Below, piece by piece: positions 12,214 to 23,174 of a stretch of DNA of 64,000 nt. This stretch comes from Raffaelea ambrosiae (taxonomy: Eukaryota; Ascomycota; Sordariomycetes; Ophiostomatales; Ophiostomataceae). Where the stretch lies: NCBI GenBank assembly GCA_002778195.1, contig PCDI01000006.1, positions 1,927,950 to 1,991,949 of the forward strand, written 5' to 3'. Both the position numbers and the translations under genes were made by a program. The notes beneath the pieces are model-generated. The model did no database searches. It was given only the letters and a program-made list of their open reading frames with translations, and had not been told where the DNA came from. The number at the start of each line of letters is the position of its first letter. Position 1 is the stretch's first letter.

Positions 12214-12795
12214 GTTGGCGTTTGTTTAAGAGGAGTGTGGTGGTGATGGTGGTGGTGGGAGGATTGGGTGATGAAAGAGAAATTGATTGTCGTGGGTGTG
12301 AAAGGAACAGACAAAAATGGGATCAGGATACGGGATGCCAAAAAAAGGGCACACAAAAAAGAGCCAAAAGTGGGCCATACAATTTTTTAACCCGGCCCGT
12401 GGTGGTCGAATTTTTGGTGGGGGTTTGGCTTAGGGTATGGTGGGTTGTTACACGTGATACTTTCCAGTGCCAATACACGTGATATACAACCACACTTTGA
12501 GTCACGTGCAATCACCACCAAGGCCTATTGCCTGTAACTGCAACAGAACAGTTGTCTCGTTCGTCCTCTCCTTGTTCCTCTATACAAACGCTGGGATGTG
12601 TATTTTTGCTATATAGCAGTAGTAGTACATGCGGACCCAATCCCCCCTCCCCTTCTGTCTCCTCTCATACGTGGTGGTATATATGTACATGTTGGATGTT
12701 GCTTGCCGCGCTCGTTAGAAGAACGAACAGCAGGCATCCGAAATCGTAGTAACTGTTAATTTTTTTTTTCTTTCTTTCGTTCTATAGTTCATTTT
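12214..12795. other. RPS17 promoter and MRP51 3' region
   Basis: 580 bases between the RPS17 start and the MRP51 stop, both genes on the minus strand. The part next to RPS17 is A/G-rich on the plus strand, that is, a pyrimidine-rich leader for RPS17. The central part (12430-12508) holds a cluster of RCCCTAA and CACGTGA motifs. The part next to MRP51 is T-rich and should hold its terminator. Confidence 0.7.
12430..12508 (-). promoter_or_regulatory. Tbf1-like and Cbf1-like sites upstream of RPS17
   Basis: Seen directly: ACCCTAA (minus strand of 12430-12436) about 220 bases upstream of the RPS17 ATG, and three CACGTG palindromes at 12451-12456, 12476-12481 and 12503-12508. The first two share the longer core ACACGTGATA. 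RCCCTAA is the core Tbf1 site and CACGTGA the Cbf1 site. In Candida albicans and other ascomycetes outside the Rap1-driven lineage, these two factors are known to control ribosomal protein genes. That these sites are used here is inference. Confidence 0.6.
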
Positions 12796-14292
12796 TCATG
12801 GCCCCAGACCGTACGTCTGCGGGCTGCTGATCACCGTGCTCGGCCGGCCGCGATTGAGCGGGTTCAGGGTGGGGGTGGCGTACCGGCGGTAACCGGCAGG
12901 CCGCCGTGTGGTCTGCAGAGCATCCTTCTGGCCAAAGATCTTGCCCTCGCCGACGAGCTCCTTCTGCACCAGAATGGCCTCTGCGTCGGCTTCCGCCGTG
13001 TTGACGATCACGCGGCCCTGCGAGTTGACCTTGGCCGCGGACACGCGCACGGGCACCTTGGCGCCGCCCACTATCTTGGGATCGATAATGTTCAGACTGG
13101 AGATGCCGTTGGTGCGCGTGCTCTGCATGCTGTAGGTCGTCTCGGTGAAGGGGTTGTCGACGATAAAGCCAGCCACACCCAGCTTGGCCGAGTGGGCGCC
13201 GACGGTCGAGCGCGGCGCCACAACGCGGGCCTGCACGGGCGCATGCACCTTCTGGGGGCCGTACACCGGGTGGTTGTCGAGGAAGGCAGATGAGCGGAGG
13301 TACGACAGACCGGCCGACGGGTGCGTGATGGGCGGGCCATCCTGCGCCCAGGGATTGGCGGCACCGCTGGGGCCGCTGGCCGCACCTTCGCCGCGGCCAA
13401 AGAGCGACAGGAAAGAAGAGCTGCCCGGGCCCACGCCGCTGGCCCCGAGCGACGACAGGGAGGTGCCGGTGGAGGCGGGCGGGTTGCCCGAGACCAAGCT
13501 CTGGAACAGCCTGTCGGAGGGCTGGAGGGGTGCCAGGTCGAGGAACTTGCCGACCAGGCGGTAGAGCAGGGGCCGGCTGTGGCGCAGCTCGCGGATGTAT
13601 TCGGTGAGCTCGGCGTCGGAAATTTCTGACGGCTGGATGGGCTCGGGGGGCTCGGCGCCGTCGTCCATGGCCTTGGCGGCCGCGGCCCGGCTCTGGTCCT
13701 CGGCGAGCTGGGCGCGCAGGAACTCGCGGAACTCGGGGCGGCGGGTGCGGACCTTCTTCTTGAGGTAGGACTGGAAAGCACCGTCTGTGATGCCGGCCAG
13801 CCAGGGCCCCTGGAACTTCCAGCGCTTGTCCTGGGCGGTCTGCTTCTTGCTCTCCTCCAGGCTGATAATGTCGGCCGACTCTTCAAACACCGACTTGCCC
13901 GGCAGGTGCTGGCGCTGCTCGGCGTCGGTCTGCAGCGTGATGGGCACCTGCATGTCCTGCCACTTCTTCAGCGTCATCACGTGGTCGCCCGCCGAGTCAA
14001 AGTCGGTGACGCGCTCAATGGCGTCGAGCTCCTTGATGCGGACAACGGGCTGCGTGCTCTTGGTAATCATCTTCGCCGGCAGCGCCCGCTTGACGCCCCA
14101 GTCGCCCCGGGCACGGGACGCCCGCGGCGACGCGATGGCCTGCGCGGTCGGGTAGGGCAGCGTCGCGGTTTCGGAGCCGAACCGAGAGGTGCCCGAGACG
14201 TCGCCCGGGGCGGGCGGCAGGTGGCTCGGCAGGCTGAAGAGGCGGGATGTCCGCAGCAGGGCGGCGCCCGGCGTCACGGCCTTGGCCGCCAT
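12796..14292 (-). CDS. MRP51: Mitochondrial small ribosomal subunit protein Mrp51
   Basis: Single exon, 498 residues, starting MAAKAVTPGAALLRTSRLFS, an Arg/Ser/Ala-rich N-terminus suited to mitochondrial import. Family landmarks are RGDWGVKRALPAKMITKSTQ, DFDSAGDHVMTLKKWQ, the KFQGPWLAGITDGAFQSYL segment with the following KKVRTRRPEFREFL, and the C-terminal GRPSTVISSPQTYGLGP end. Mrp51 is a fungal protein of the 37S mitoribosome. In yeast it supports translation of mitochondrial mRNAs through their 5' untranslated leaders. It lies downstream of an 80-base assembly gap in its promoter and upstream of RPS17 on the same strand. Confidence 0.92.
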   Translation of the reverse strand: MAAKAVTPGAALLRTSRLFSLPSHLPPAPGDVSGTSRFGSETATLPYPTAQAIASPRASRARGDWGVKRALPAKMITKSTQPVVRIKELDAIERVTDFDSAGDHVMTLKKWQDMQVPITLQTDAEQRQHLPGKSVFEESADIISLEESKKQTAQDKRWKFQGPWLAGITDGAFQSYLKKKVRTRRPEFREFLRAQLAEDQSRAAAAKAMDDGAEPPEPIQPSEISDAELTEYIRELRHSRPLLYRLVGKFLDLAPLQPSDRLFQSLVSGNPPASTGTSLSSLGASGVGPGSSSFLSLFGRGEGAASGPSGAANPWAQDGPPITHPSAGLSYLRSSAFLDNHPVYGPQKVHAPVQARVVAPRSTVGAHSAKLGVAGFIVDNPFTETTYSMQSTRTNGISSLNIIDPKIVGGAKVPVRVSAAKVNSQGRVIVNTAEADAEAILVQKELVGEGKIFGQKDALQTTRRPAGYRRYATPTLNPLNRGRPSTVISSPQTYGLGP

Positions 14293-14387
14293 GGTTTTGC
14301 TGGTTCCTTCTGCTGCAGACGGCAGATGGGGTGGGGGACTCGATCGATGCTCGCTGAGGAGGGGCGGGTGCGGCTGCAATGGATGGG

Positions 14388-14467
14388 NNNNNNNNNNNNN
14401 NNNNNNNNNNNNNNNNNNNNNNNNNNNNNNNNNNNNNNNNNNNNNNNNNNNNNNNNNNNNNNNNNNN
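14388..14467. other. Assembly gap (80 N)
   Basis: A run of 80 undetermined bases inside the MRP51 promoter or leader. It does not interrupt a coding region. Confidence 0.99.
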
Positions 14468-15176
14468 AACAGCCGATACGAAAAATTCAGAGAGTGGAAG
14501 CAAAAGTCCCTCCCAATTCGGGAAAGCACAGGTCGCGCCTGATTGGCTCGTTGCAGAGGTCCTAGCGCAGCACCGATAGTGGAGACATGCCCCCCCCCCT
14601 CTTGCCGTCTACATATACACTACAGCAGCTGTCAGATCACAAGTCAGTCGTCGGCAGGTTAAAAAATTGAGAGAGGACATGACCATGAGCTCAGGAGACA
14701 CGAAGGAATTCGTAAGATACGAAGCAGATGGCGGTCAGCAGGCCAAGGAATTAGGACAGACAGGGCTGTGACATTAAGATAAACTAAAGATAGCAAGATC
14801 GATCGCTTCGTGGTATATATTGACTCCTGACAGGTATTACAAGGACATAAGTAATCATTCCCCAACAAACAAGGGGGTCTAAAAATTAACAATAAAACGC
14901 CAGCCTCCGTTCAGCCGTAACCAGTACAAGCAAGGTCCAAAGGAAGAGAAGAAAAGAAGAGACGAAAGGAAAGGTAAGAAAATAGGAAAGAGGGAGGAAG
15001 CGAAAATAAAACAAACAAATAGAGCAGTGATAACAATGAAAACAATGGAAACAATGAGAACAATGAAAACGGTGAAGAGAGCAGTGAACACCAAGAACCC
15101 CAATTCCTGTTGCCCACCCTCCCAGAAAGATGAAAAATAAGAAACATAGTTTTCGTCGTGTGTCGTTCGCCATTGT

Positions 15177-15181
<5 letters not shown>

Positions 15182-15211
<30 letters not shown>
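15182..15211. repeat. (GT)n microsatellite
   Basis: About 14 uninterrupted GT units in the spacer downstream of the 2EXR-domain gene. Confidence 0.95.
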
Positions 15212-15213
<2 letters not shown>

Positions 15214-15455
15214 TGCGTTGCCCATCTAGTAGTATCGTCCCATTCTCAGTCCGTTTTTATGCGCCTCCCACCGCCCCAGCCGTGGCTCTGTCCTACCGAC
15301 CCCTGTCAAAAATGCTGGCAACGTGGAAATGTGGAAACACAGAAATGCACAAATGGCCTTATGTAGACCGAAAGTCGTATCGAGGCTGCGCCAGAAAGGG
15401 CGTTCCCCTTTGTCGAAGCTCCCCCCCCTGGGAAGTGAGTCTGTTGGGACAGTCC

Positions 15456-16409
15456 CTACACACACCCTATCGATACCCTCCGCTTGGTGCGCCGGCGACG
15501 GTGGTACGCCTTGGCCTTGGGGATCAGGGCGGGCATGCTGGGGTAGACGCGGTTGTCGCAGTCGACCTTGAGGGTTGGTCCGGCGGCCAGGATCTCCCGC
15601 GAGAACGACTCGATCACATTGTCAATCAGGCCCATGACGGCGGCGTTGTCGTCGACCTTGGGGTCGACCAGCTCGACGTCGAGCGTCTTGGACATGGCCG
15701 ACGAGGCGGTCGACGAGGTGGATGTGGTGGAGTTCGTAGACGCCACAGAAAGCACCGAATGGGCACTGGCGACGGAGTCGTGACTGGGCCGGCGGCGGGC
15801 CAAGGCGTAGTTGGTGAGGGCCGTGGTCGCGGTGGGCATCGTCGCAAGAGCGGTCGTGCTATTGTTGGCAGTGCTATTGGCGGTGCTATTGGCAGTGCTG
15901 CTGGCGGTGCTGTTGAGCGAGTTGCTCCCGCCGACGACCAGGATGGTCTCCTTGACGTTGGGAAAGCTCAGAATGAGCATCAGCTTGTTGTACGGCTCCC
16001 AGGGCCGAATGGTGTCGGTGCGGACGTGGTCGATGGCCAGGGACCACACGTACTCGGCGGTGTCGCGGACGTGCACGGTAAAATCCCGGGCCGTGTCGTC
16101 GTAGCCCATGAGCCCGTGGCGGGGCAGGTACAGCACGTCGAGTGCGGGCGAAAAGTAGATGTAGTGGTCCTGGGAGCCCTGGCTGCGGGTGACAAAGGCA
16201 CGGCGGTACATGGCCATGGCCTCTTCGCGAGACTCATGGTTGGCCTGGAGCACAGCCGGCGGGCGGGCCGTGGTGCGGCAGCGGTCGGCGTCGGCGTCAT
16301 ACCAGACCTCGACGACGCGCGGGTGGCAGGCAAACTTCCAGATGGCCAGGCGGAGCTCGGTGGGCAGGGCCGAGAAGAGGCGGAAGGAGGTAGGTTTCTT
16401 GGGAGCCAT
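15456..16409 (-). CDS. 2EXR-domain protein
   Basis: Single exon, 317 residues, starting MAPKKPTSFRLFSALPTELR. A longer in-frame start at 16670 would add a low-complexity Ser/Pro/Phe leader and is unlikely. The N-terminal half matches the 2EXR fold common in filamentous ascomycetes: FRLFSALPTELRLAIWKFAC, then VWYD, the PAVLQANHESREEAMAMY block and YFSPALDVLYLP. The function of this family is not established. Residues around the middle carry an Asn-Ser-Thr repeat (NSTANSTANSTANNSTT) encoded by a near-perfect 12-base repeat at about 15860-15905. A basic tail ends the protein (YHRRRRTKRRVS). It has no clear partner among its neighbours. Confidence 0.85.
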   Translation of the reverse strand: MAPKKPTSFRLFSALPTELRLAIWKFACHPRVVEVWYDADADRCRTTARPPAVLQANHESREEAMAMYRRAFVTRSQGSQDHYIYFSPALDVLYLPRHGLMGYDDTARDFTVHVRDTAEYVWSLAIDHVRTDTIRPWEPYNKLMLILSFPNVKETILVVGGSNSLNSTASSTANSTANSTANNSTTALATMPTATTALTNYALARRRPSHDSVASAHSVLSVASTNSTTSTSSTASSAMSKTLDVELVDPKVDDNAAVMGLIDNVIESFSREILAAGPTLKVDCDNRVYPSMPALIPKAKAYHRRRRTKRRVSIGCV

Positions 16410-19400
16410 TGTGGGTGGAAAGTTGAAAGGGGAGTGAAGTGAGGGGAGGAAGAGTGGGAAGTGGTTGAAGAGGAAGGAAGAGAAGGGGGAGGAGGAGAAG
16501 GGGGAGGAAGAGACGAGGGGGGAGGAGAAGAGATAGAGAGACAGAGAGAGTAGTAGAGAAAAGTAAGAGAGAAAGGGACAGAGACAACAAGAGACGAAAG
16601 AGCGGGAAGAGAAAGGGGAGAAAGGCGAGTTGAGTGGCCGAGTTGGCAAGTTACAGTTGGTTGTCGCCAATTGTCGCCAGCACTCGGTCTTTTTTGAGTT
16701 GGCTGTTTTTGTCTTTTCAATTGTCGACTGGGCGTCAGTTGTCGTCGGTTCTTGACTTGCAAGTTCGTTGAGTCATCTGTCCTGTGCAGTCGTCTCCACG
16801 TCGCATTCCGTCTTCAGTTGTCGTTTGTGTTGTGTCAGTTTTCTCAGGTTGACGCTGGCCTTGGCTGTCTGGGCGGATGCTTGTCCAGGGCGGCACAATT
16901 CGTTGTTTCTGGCCTGACGAAAGAGCGCGCGCAAAGGCCAAGACAAAAGAATCCCCAGCAATTGGGCAGGGGCGGGCTGAAATGTGCGTAAAAGGTCTCG
17001 GCGCGAAAGGTGTGAAAGTGGCGTGGTGTTTTTTGAATTTTTTTTTGTTCACGAGCAACACATGTCTCTCTTATTAGTGGATCTTGTAGCAGGGCGGAAG
17101 GACAGAACAACAGACGAGGCGAGGGGAAAAGAAGGAATTGTATGAAGAAATGAAGAGAAAAAATAAGAATCAAACAAAAAGGAAGGGAAGGAAAGGTGAG
17201 GGAAAGACCCGGCAGGGAACGTCAAAAAAATTCAGAGCGCTCAGAGAAGAGAGGAGAAGTTGAATATATTAGTGCCCGTGTATCTTAGTTCCATAGTAGC
17301 AGCCAAAGGGTACAAAGGGAGGGACGGGGTGTGGGCAGAGCTAGTCTAAAAGTCACTGGCGAAGTCGCAACGCCTGCAACTACAAGACTCCATTTTGGGG
17401 GGTCTTGGCAGTCCGGCGCTTTTCTCGCCAGGGCCGGGGGCAAGGCGCTACGTAAGTTTTTTAGTTTTTTTTTTCGAGTTTTTTTTTTCTGCTTTGCCGC
17501 TTGTCGGATTTCACTTTCTCTCGTCACCCCTTCGCTGTCACCGTTCTTAGCCTGTCATAGTCCTTGTGACCATGGCGTAGTCCAAGTCACGGTCGACATC
17601 GTCGAGCAGGGGGAGGGGGCTGAACCAAGCGCCAGCTGATATTGGACCAGGCATGCAAAAGTACGCGTTTTCCATGAATCATACACGGAAGTACTTATGC
17701 ACGATGTCAGCCAAGAGGGCGGAGATACAAGAAAGAGGGCAGTGTACGAGTAGTCGACCACGGACAGGGGGGGGAGGGACGGTCAACCATCGCGGACTTG
17801 TGCAAGGATGCCTCTCGAGACGAGTGTGGCCAAGACAACAAGAACGGGCAGCCAGGCGAAAGACATATGACAAGGGGGGGTGGGCGTAGGCGGAGCCAAC
17901 CAGATTACACGAATACAGCAAGATGAGCGAGTAAGGGGGGGGCATGAAGGGGGGGGGGGACATGCAGAAGTTCTCGATGTGGGTGGCGGCGGAGCAGAGG
18001 CAGAAGAGAGCCGGATTTGGGCAAATTGCATTGTTTGGGCGTTGCTTTTGCTGCATTTTCCAGCTTTTCCGTACTTTTCAGCATATTCCGGTCCTGGGCT
18101 TTCTGCTGGGCAGGCCAGGCCAGGGGGGGTGGCATCACGAATGCCGGAAACACTAGTTGCGCCGAGCAGCTGCAATGTTTCCTTTTGGGGGGGCATCCAT
18201 TTCTGGTTGTTTGTGTCTTTCTGCATCTTGAGTCCATCGTGTTTGGCATGTTGTGATGTGTTTGGCTGGAGATGCGTGCCTAGATGCGTACGCTGGTCTG
18301 GGTGTGGCTGTTTTGCTTTCTTTTTTGGGCCGTCTTCCTTGCTTGTGGACTGGGTCGCTAAGACCGAGACCGTTGGCTCGGGGTCTTACTGGAGGCCTTG
18401 CCTGGAGCGTCCGCATGAAAGAGGGGAAGGCGGCGCAAAAGGGGGGGGGGGGGCATGTGACCAGGTCGAGGCCAGGAAAGCATGGCCTGGACCACTATCA
18501 GGGTGTAAGCTACAGACAGGCGCCAAGTAATAATATGATGCATTGCTGGGATTAGGCGTGTTCGGATTGCCGGTCTGTCTGACAAGAGCGGCGGAAGTAT
18601 GCTAGGAGCATCGGGGTGTCTGGCAAGAGCGACCGGAGGCACTCTGGCTCCGCTCTTGCCCTTTGGGGCGCCCAGCGAGCGGCCCAGGGGCGAGACAGGG
18701 GGACCGCGTTGTTTTTGCGCTTGGTTACGCTTTTTTTACGTGTTTTACGTGCCAAAACGACGGCCGACGACAATATAACGGGAACGCACAGAGCGAAGCG
18801 AGGCCGACGAGGAAAAGCAGGAACGCAAAAAGAAACGCCCCCAAAAGGAACACAGGCCCAAATTTTGCTGTGCACGAGAACATGGCAGTCGTATGACAGG
18901 GGCCAGCCAAACAAACGGTCGAGGCTGAAGGCCGGCATGGAAGACGTTTGCAGTGGGAAACCCCAGCAGAAAAAGTGGAAAATCAGGTGCCGAATGGCTG
19001 CTTTGGCGCTGGGAAGAAGCAGGAGCAGGCATCTACGGGTGCTGATTGGCCGCATAGGAAGAGTCACAGGGGGACACAGGGGGCAAGAAAAGGAACTTGA
19101 GGAGTCTCAGGATCTCTCCCATGGGAGCGAAATAGGAGAGCTTGGGGCAATTTTGGGGCAATTTTAGGACCATTCGGGGGCGCGGCTTAGGGGGATCTGT
19201 TGGGGGATTTGCTGGGGAGGATCTCTGCTGGGTTTATGCTGGGGGTGACATAGGGGGGGGCATAGGGAGAATGCGGGTTGCTGTTGGACCCGGTGGCCCG
19301 CTGAAAAAAGACACCGATGACCCACTGAAAAAGAAAGAAGCGAGCTTACATACTCCAAAGGAGAAAAAAAGTCCTTCCCGGCGACTCGGGTCCGCCAGAC

Positions 19401-20079
19401 CGTCCGCGATTAATGAGCACGTCCGGCTGGTCGTCAGCCTCGCGCAGGGTGCAACCCATAGCGGGCCAATCAGGAGCCAGAAACAGGCGCTAGCATTAAA
19501 AGTAATAAAAAATCAAAGCAAGAAAAATGGGCAAAAATGCACCTTGCAAAAGCTGTACCAAACAGCAGCTGTCGCCCAGAAAAAAAAAAAGAAAAAAAAA
19601 AAACTGACACACCCCCCTCCAAAAAAGAAAGAAACGGCACAGAAAAAAGAAAGCAGACTCAGCGCGGTGGCGGAAGCATAATCAATTGGTAATTTGATTA
19701 AAAGAGGAAGGTCCAAGACCAGAGAGAACGGCGTTTGTAGATAGACCAGAGCGTCCAGAGACACGTTGTCGCCTGTCAAGAGAACAAAAGAAGCAAAACA
19801 GGGCGGACAACCAGCGGTGACGGAGTGCTCGGGCAAAACCAGGCGAGGATCTGCTATTCTTGGCACACCTTTCGGAGGAGATCCTCCCGAGCCATCCTCG
19901 AGCTACCGTCAAGCTCTCCTGGAGCTGCTGGGCTGCTGAGCTCCCCCTAGCTCGGCCGCGTGCCGGGCTCTTCTCGTCGCCTCTCGTGACTCTCTCACGC
20001 CTCGACCAGTCCGACCAGTCCGACGATCCGACCGCCCGTAGAAACAGCCACACCCCCCCCCTCCCCTGTCCTTCTTTCC
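16410..20079. other. Divergent intergenic region (3.7 kb)
   Basis: This lies between the 2EXR gene and the tRNA-guanine transglycosylase gene. The first 300 bases are a near-pure purine tract on the plus strand, the C/T-rich leader of the 2EXR gene. The rest has G runs of 7-14 bases (near 17870, 17936, 17951, 18442) and an A run before 19610. Reading frames in this region overlap on all strands, have no recognisable domains and shift composition with the tracts. I see no gene. Confidence 0.5.
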
Positions 20080-21439
20080 ATGCTCGCCGCCAGACGGATG
20101 GCCTCCTCGTCAGCGCCATCCGTGGCCACGCACGGAGCCCTGACCTTTGAGCTGCTTGGCCAGTGTTCGGTTTGTCTCCTTCTCCCAGCACTGTACTGTG
20201 TACATCCTTCTCGTTTGCTGACTGGCCCAGACGACCCGGGCCCGCGCCTCCATCCTCACCCTGCCCCATGGCCCCGTCCACCTCCCCGTCTTCATGCCGG
20301 TGGCCACGCAGGCCTCGCTCAAGGGCCTCACCCCGGCCCAGCTGGCCGACACCTCGTGCCGGCTGTGTCTGAACAACACGTACCACCTCGGCCTCAAGCC
20401 GGGCCAGGCCGTGCTCGATGCCGTCGGCGGCGCCCATGCGCTGCAGGGCTGGCCGCACAACCTGCTGACCGACTCGGGCGGCTTCCAGATGGTCTCGCTG
20501 CTGCAGCTCGCCACCATCACCGAAGAGGGCGTCCGCTTCCTGTCGCCGCACGACGGCCAGCCCATGCTGCTGACGCCCGAGCACTCCATCGCGCTCCAGA
20601 ACAGCATCGCCTCCGACATTGCCATGCAGCTCGACGACGTCATCGTGACCACGTCGCCCGACGCCGCGCGCATGCGCGAGGCCATGCACCGCAGCGTCCG
20701 CTGGCTGGACCGCTGCCTCGCCGCCCACCGCCGCCCGGACCGCCAGAACCTGTTCTGCATCATCCAGGGCGGCCTCGACCCGGCGCTGCGGCGCGAGTGC
20801 ACGCACGCCATGGTCGCCCGCGACACCCCCGGCATCGCCATCGGCGGCCTGTCCGGCGGCGAGGCCAAGGAGGACTACTGCCGGGTCGTGCGCACCGTCA
20901 CCGAGCTGCTGCCCGCGCTCAAGCCGCGCTACGTCATGGGCATCGGCTACCCGGAGGACCTCGTGGTCAGCGTCGCGCTGGGCGCCGACATGTTCGACTG
21001 CGTGTGGCCGACACGCACCGCGCGCTTCGGCAACGCCATTACGCGGCACGGCGTGCTCAACCTCAAGAACCAGCGGTACGCCAGCGACTTTGGGCCGCTC
21101 GAGCAGGGCTGCGGGTGCACCTGTTGTCGGTGGCACTTGGAGACGGCGGCGACGACAACGACGACAACGGAAGCGTATGCCGACCACCACCCGCACATTA
21201 CGCGCGCGTTTGTCCACCACAACGTGGCCAAAGAGACCGTGGCGGCGCACATGCTGTCCATGCACAACGTGTGGTACCAGCTCAACCTGATGCGCGAGAT
21301 CCGCGAGGCCATTCTGGCCGACGCCTTCCCGGCCTTCATCCGGACGTTCTTTGCGAATCTCTATGCCGACGACAAGACCAAGTACCCAAAGTGGGCGGTG
21401 GAGGCATTGGCCAGCGTGGGCGTGGATTTGCTTGCATGA
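20080..21439 (+). CDS. QTRT1: Queuine tRNA-ribosyltransferase catalytic subunit, two exons
   Basis: Exon 1 is 20080-20169 (30 codons, ending FELLGQCS). The intron is 20170-20230 (donor GTTTGT, branch TGCTGAC). Exon 2 is 20231-21439. The joined protein is 432 residues; a second in-frame ATG at 20098 would give 426. The join restores the family sequence CSTTRARAS and then LPHGPVHLPVFMPVATQ. Visible active-site motifs are LLTDSGGFQMVSL (general acid Asp about 111), IIQGG, GGLSGGE and MFDCVWPTRTARFG (nucleophile Asp about 286). The zinc site is C-x-C-x2-C at about 324-329, with His about 375 in LSMHNVWYQ. The enzyme exchanges G34 for queuine in the anticodons of tRNAs with GUN anticodons, as a heterodimer with QTRT2, which is not in the window. 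A short Thr-rich insert follows the zinc cysteines. Confidence 0.94.
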
Positions 21440-21879
21440 ATTTGTTGCATGGCAGCATTTTTTTTTTCCCTTTTTTTTTTTGTACTTTCCTACACAAAGC
21501 GGGAGTTTCAAGAGTTTCCAAGAGGGCATGGTGGTCTGCGAGCGGTTTACATAAAAAGGGGCGGCAGGGGTGGAAAATAGTAGAGAAGTCACTGGGACCT
21601 TGGCGGGCCGCATCCGGCTCTTCCGGGAACACGGAAGCGTATGCTTCAATGAGACAATCAATCACAGACATGAATGAATGAACAACACACGAGTCTGCTT
21701 TACATAGACCATGCATCGGAAGCATTATCCGTTTGAACAATGAACAGATGAATTAGACAATAGTCAAGGGAAAAGCCCCGGGGAATGCTAGACAGAAAAG
21801 AAATTCAGGTATTCGGGTACTCCGTTTGCTCATCCTTTCTTCATGACCTCATTCACACACAATCTACGTTTTCTCTCTC
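21440..21879. other. Convergent spacer
   Basis: 440 bases between two stop codons, with T runs just after the transglycosylase stop. It should hold both 3' UTRs. Nothing else seen. Confidence 0.5.
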
Positions 21880-23174
21880 TTACAACACCGCCGCCATTGG
21901 CAGCATCACGGCCAGCCAGGCCGCAAAACTGTTGCCCATGACGCCGCCGGCGCCGGCTGCTGCGCCGGCACTCGACGTCGACGACGTCGCCGCCGCCGAG
22001 GGCGTGATGGTCACCGTGCTCGGGCTTCTCGTGCCGCTGGTGGCGGTCGGCAGGCTGGCCGCCGACGTGATGGTGGAGCTCGACGAGTCGCTGCCGCCGC
22101 CAAACGTGGCGCCCGCCTCCGAGGCGGTGGCCGTGGCGGTCGGGGTGTAGTCCTCGCAAAAGGTCTCGAGCGCGAGGTAGGCTGGTTGGGGGGGGTTAGC
22201 GCGAGCAACAAACTTCAGAATCCAACGAGTTCATGCCAAGAATCAGGAGTCATAGGATCCAACGGGATCCAGTCGACTGCTGTTTTTCCTCCCCCCGTTC
22301 CACTGTTCAGGATCACGCAGGACCCGTCTCGTAGCACGGTTGTGGCTGATGACCCGGGGTCCGACTGATGGGGACAAAACGTACTGCTATACTGCTCCGG
22401 CAGGGCCGTCTTGGCCCACACGGCGCACGTGGAGACGTAGCCGTCAAACGCCGTCGTGTAGCGCCCGTTCTTGTAGCACAGGCAGCTCGCCACCTGCGGG
22501 TCGCGCAGCGTCGCGAACCCGGCAATCCGGTCGCTGCACGACGAGTAGATGTCGGCAAACGAGTTGCACTCGTCGGGGGCCGTGCTGCCGCTGGTGCTGC
22601 CCTCGGTGACGGTGGCGCTGGACGTGGCGGCCAGGCTGGAGGCGGACGCGGCCAAGGAGGAGGCGGTGGCCGTGCCGGTGGCGGACGCGGGCGTGGAGGT
22701 GGTGGTGGCCTCGGCTGTGGCCGACGCGGGCCTGGTGGTGGTGGTGGCCCCCCGGTTGGCCGTGGTGGTGGTGGCGGTGGTGGCGGCGGCGGCACCGCAG
22801 GAGAAGCCCGCGCTGGTGGCTTCCATGCAGAAGGAGGCGGCCACGCTGGCGAGGGTGTAGTCGTCGGTGTACTGGGTGGCGGAGGCCAGGATGTACGACT
22901 CGCAGGAGCGGTAGCCGGCATAGACGGGGGCGCCGCCGTCGCAGCAGTAGCAGCTGGCGCTGGCGAGGGCGGAGGCGGTGGAGGGCACGTCGGCATAGCA
23001 GGTCGAGACGATGTCCTCCACCGACAGGCAGGCGCTGTAGCCGGCGTCGGTGGTGGCCAGCCGGGCCACGTGGCCAAAGTTGGCGCCCAGGACGAAGTCG
23101 GCGGCGGACACGGCGCGCGCAGCCGCCGCCGCAACGGCGAGGACGCGCGACGTCGTAGACCGGGCGATGGACAT
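21880..23174 (-). CDS. GPI-anchored Ser/Thr-rich protein with two Cys modules, two exons
   Basis: Exon 1 is 23174-22385 and exon 2 is 22181-21880. The 203-base intron has donor GTACGT and a GCTAAC branch point. The protein is 363 residues. Residues 1-24 are a signal peptide (MSIARSTTSRVLAVAAAAAR, ending near VSA-A). A first cysteine module of 8 Cys spans about 47-125, then an Ala/Ser/Thr linker, then a second module of 6 Cys. A Ser/Thr-rich stalk and a GPI-type end follow: a small-residue site around SSAGAAAGAGG and a hydrophobic tail SFAAWLAVMLPMAAVL. The two modules share order and spacing (C-x9-C, then SC-x-C, then two more Cys). The splice join supplies the final Tyr-rich segment and last Cys (LALETFCEDY) of module 2, which supports the model. 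It is likely a cell-wall or plasma-membrane surface protein; function unknown. Confidence 0.85.

Larger units (their letters stand above)
14293..15455. other. MRP51 promoter and 2EXR-gene 3' region
   Basis: 1.16 kb between genes on the same strand. It contains an N-gap starting 95 bases upstream of the MRP51 ATG, an A/G-rich stretch with irregular AACAATG-type repeats at about 15030-15075, and a GT microsatellite. No gene is visible. Confidence 0.55.

Noticed and set aside
15183..16442. 419-codon plus-strand frame opposite the 2EXR gene
   Set aside because: Antisense shadow rich in Gly/Arg/Val; the 2EXR motifs are on the other strand.
19682..21661. 659-codon minus-strand frame opposite the tRNA transglycosylase
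   Set aside because: It is the antisense shadow of a well-conserved enzyme with codon-position GC bias.
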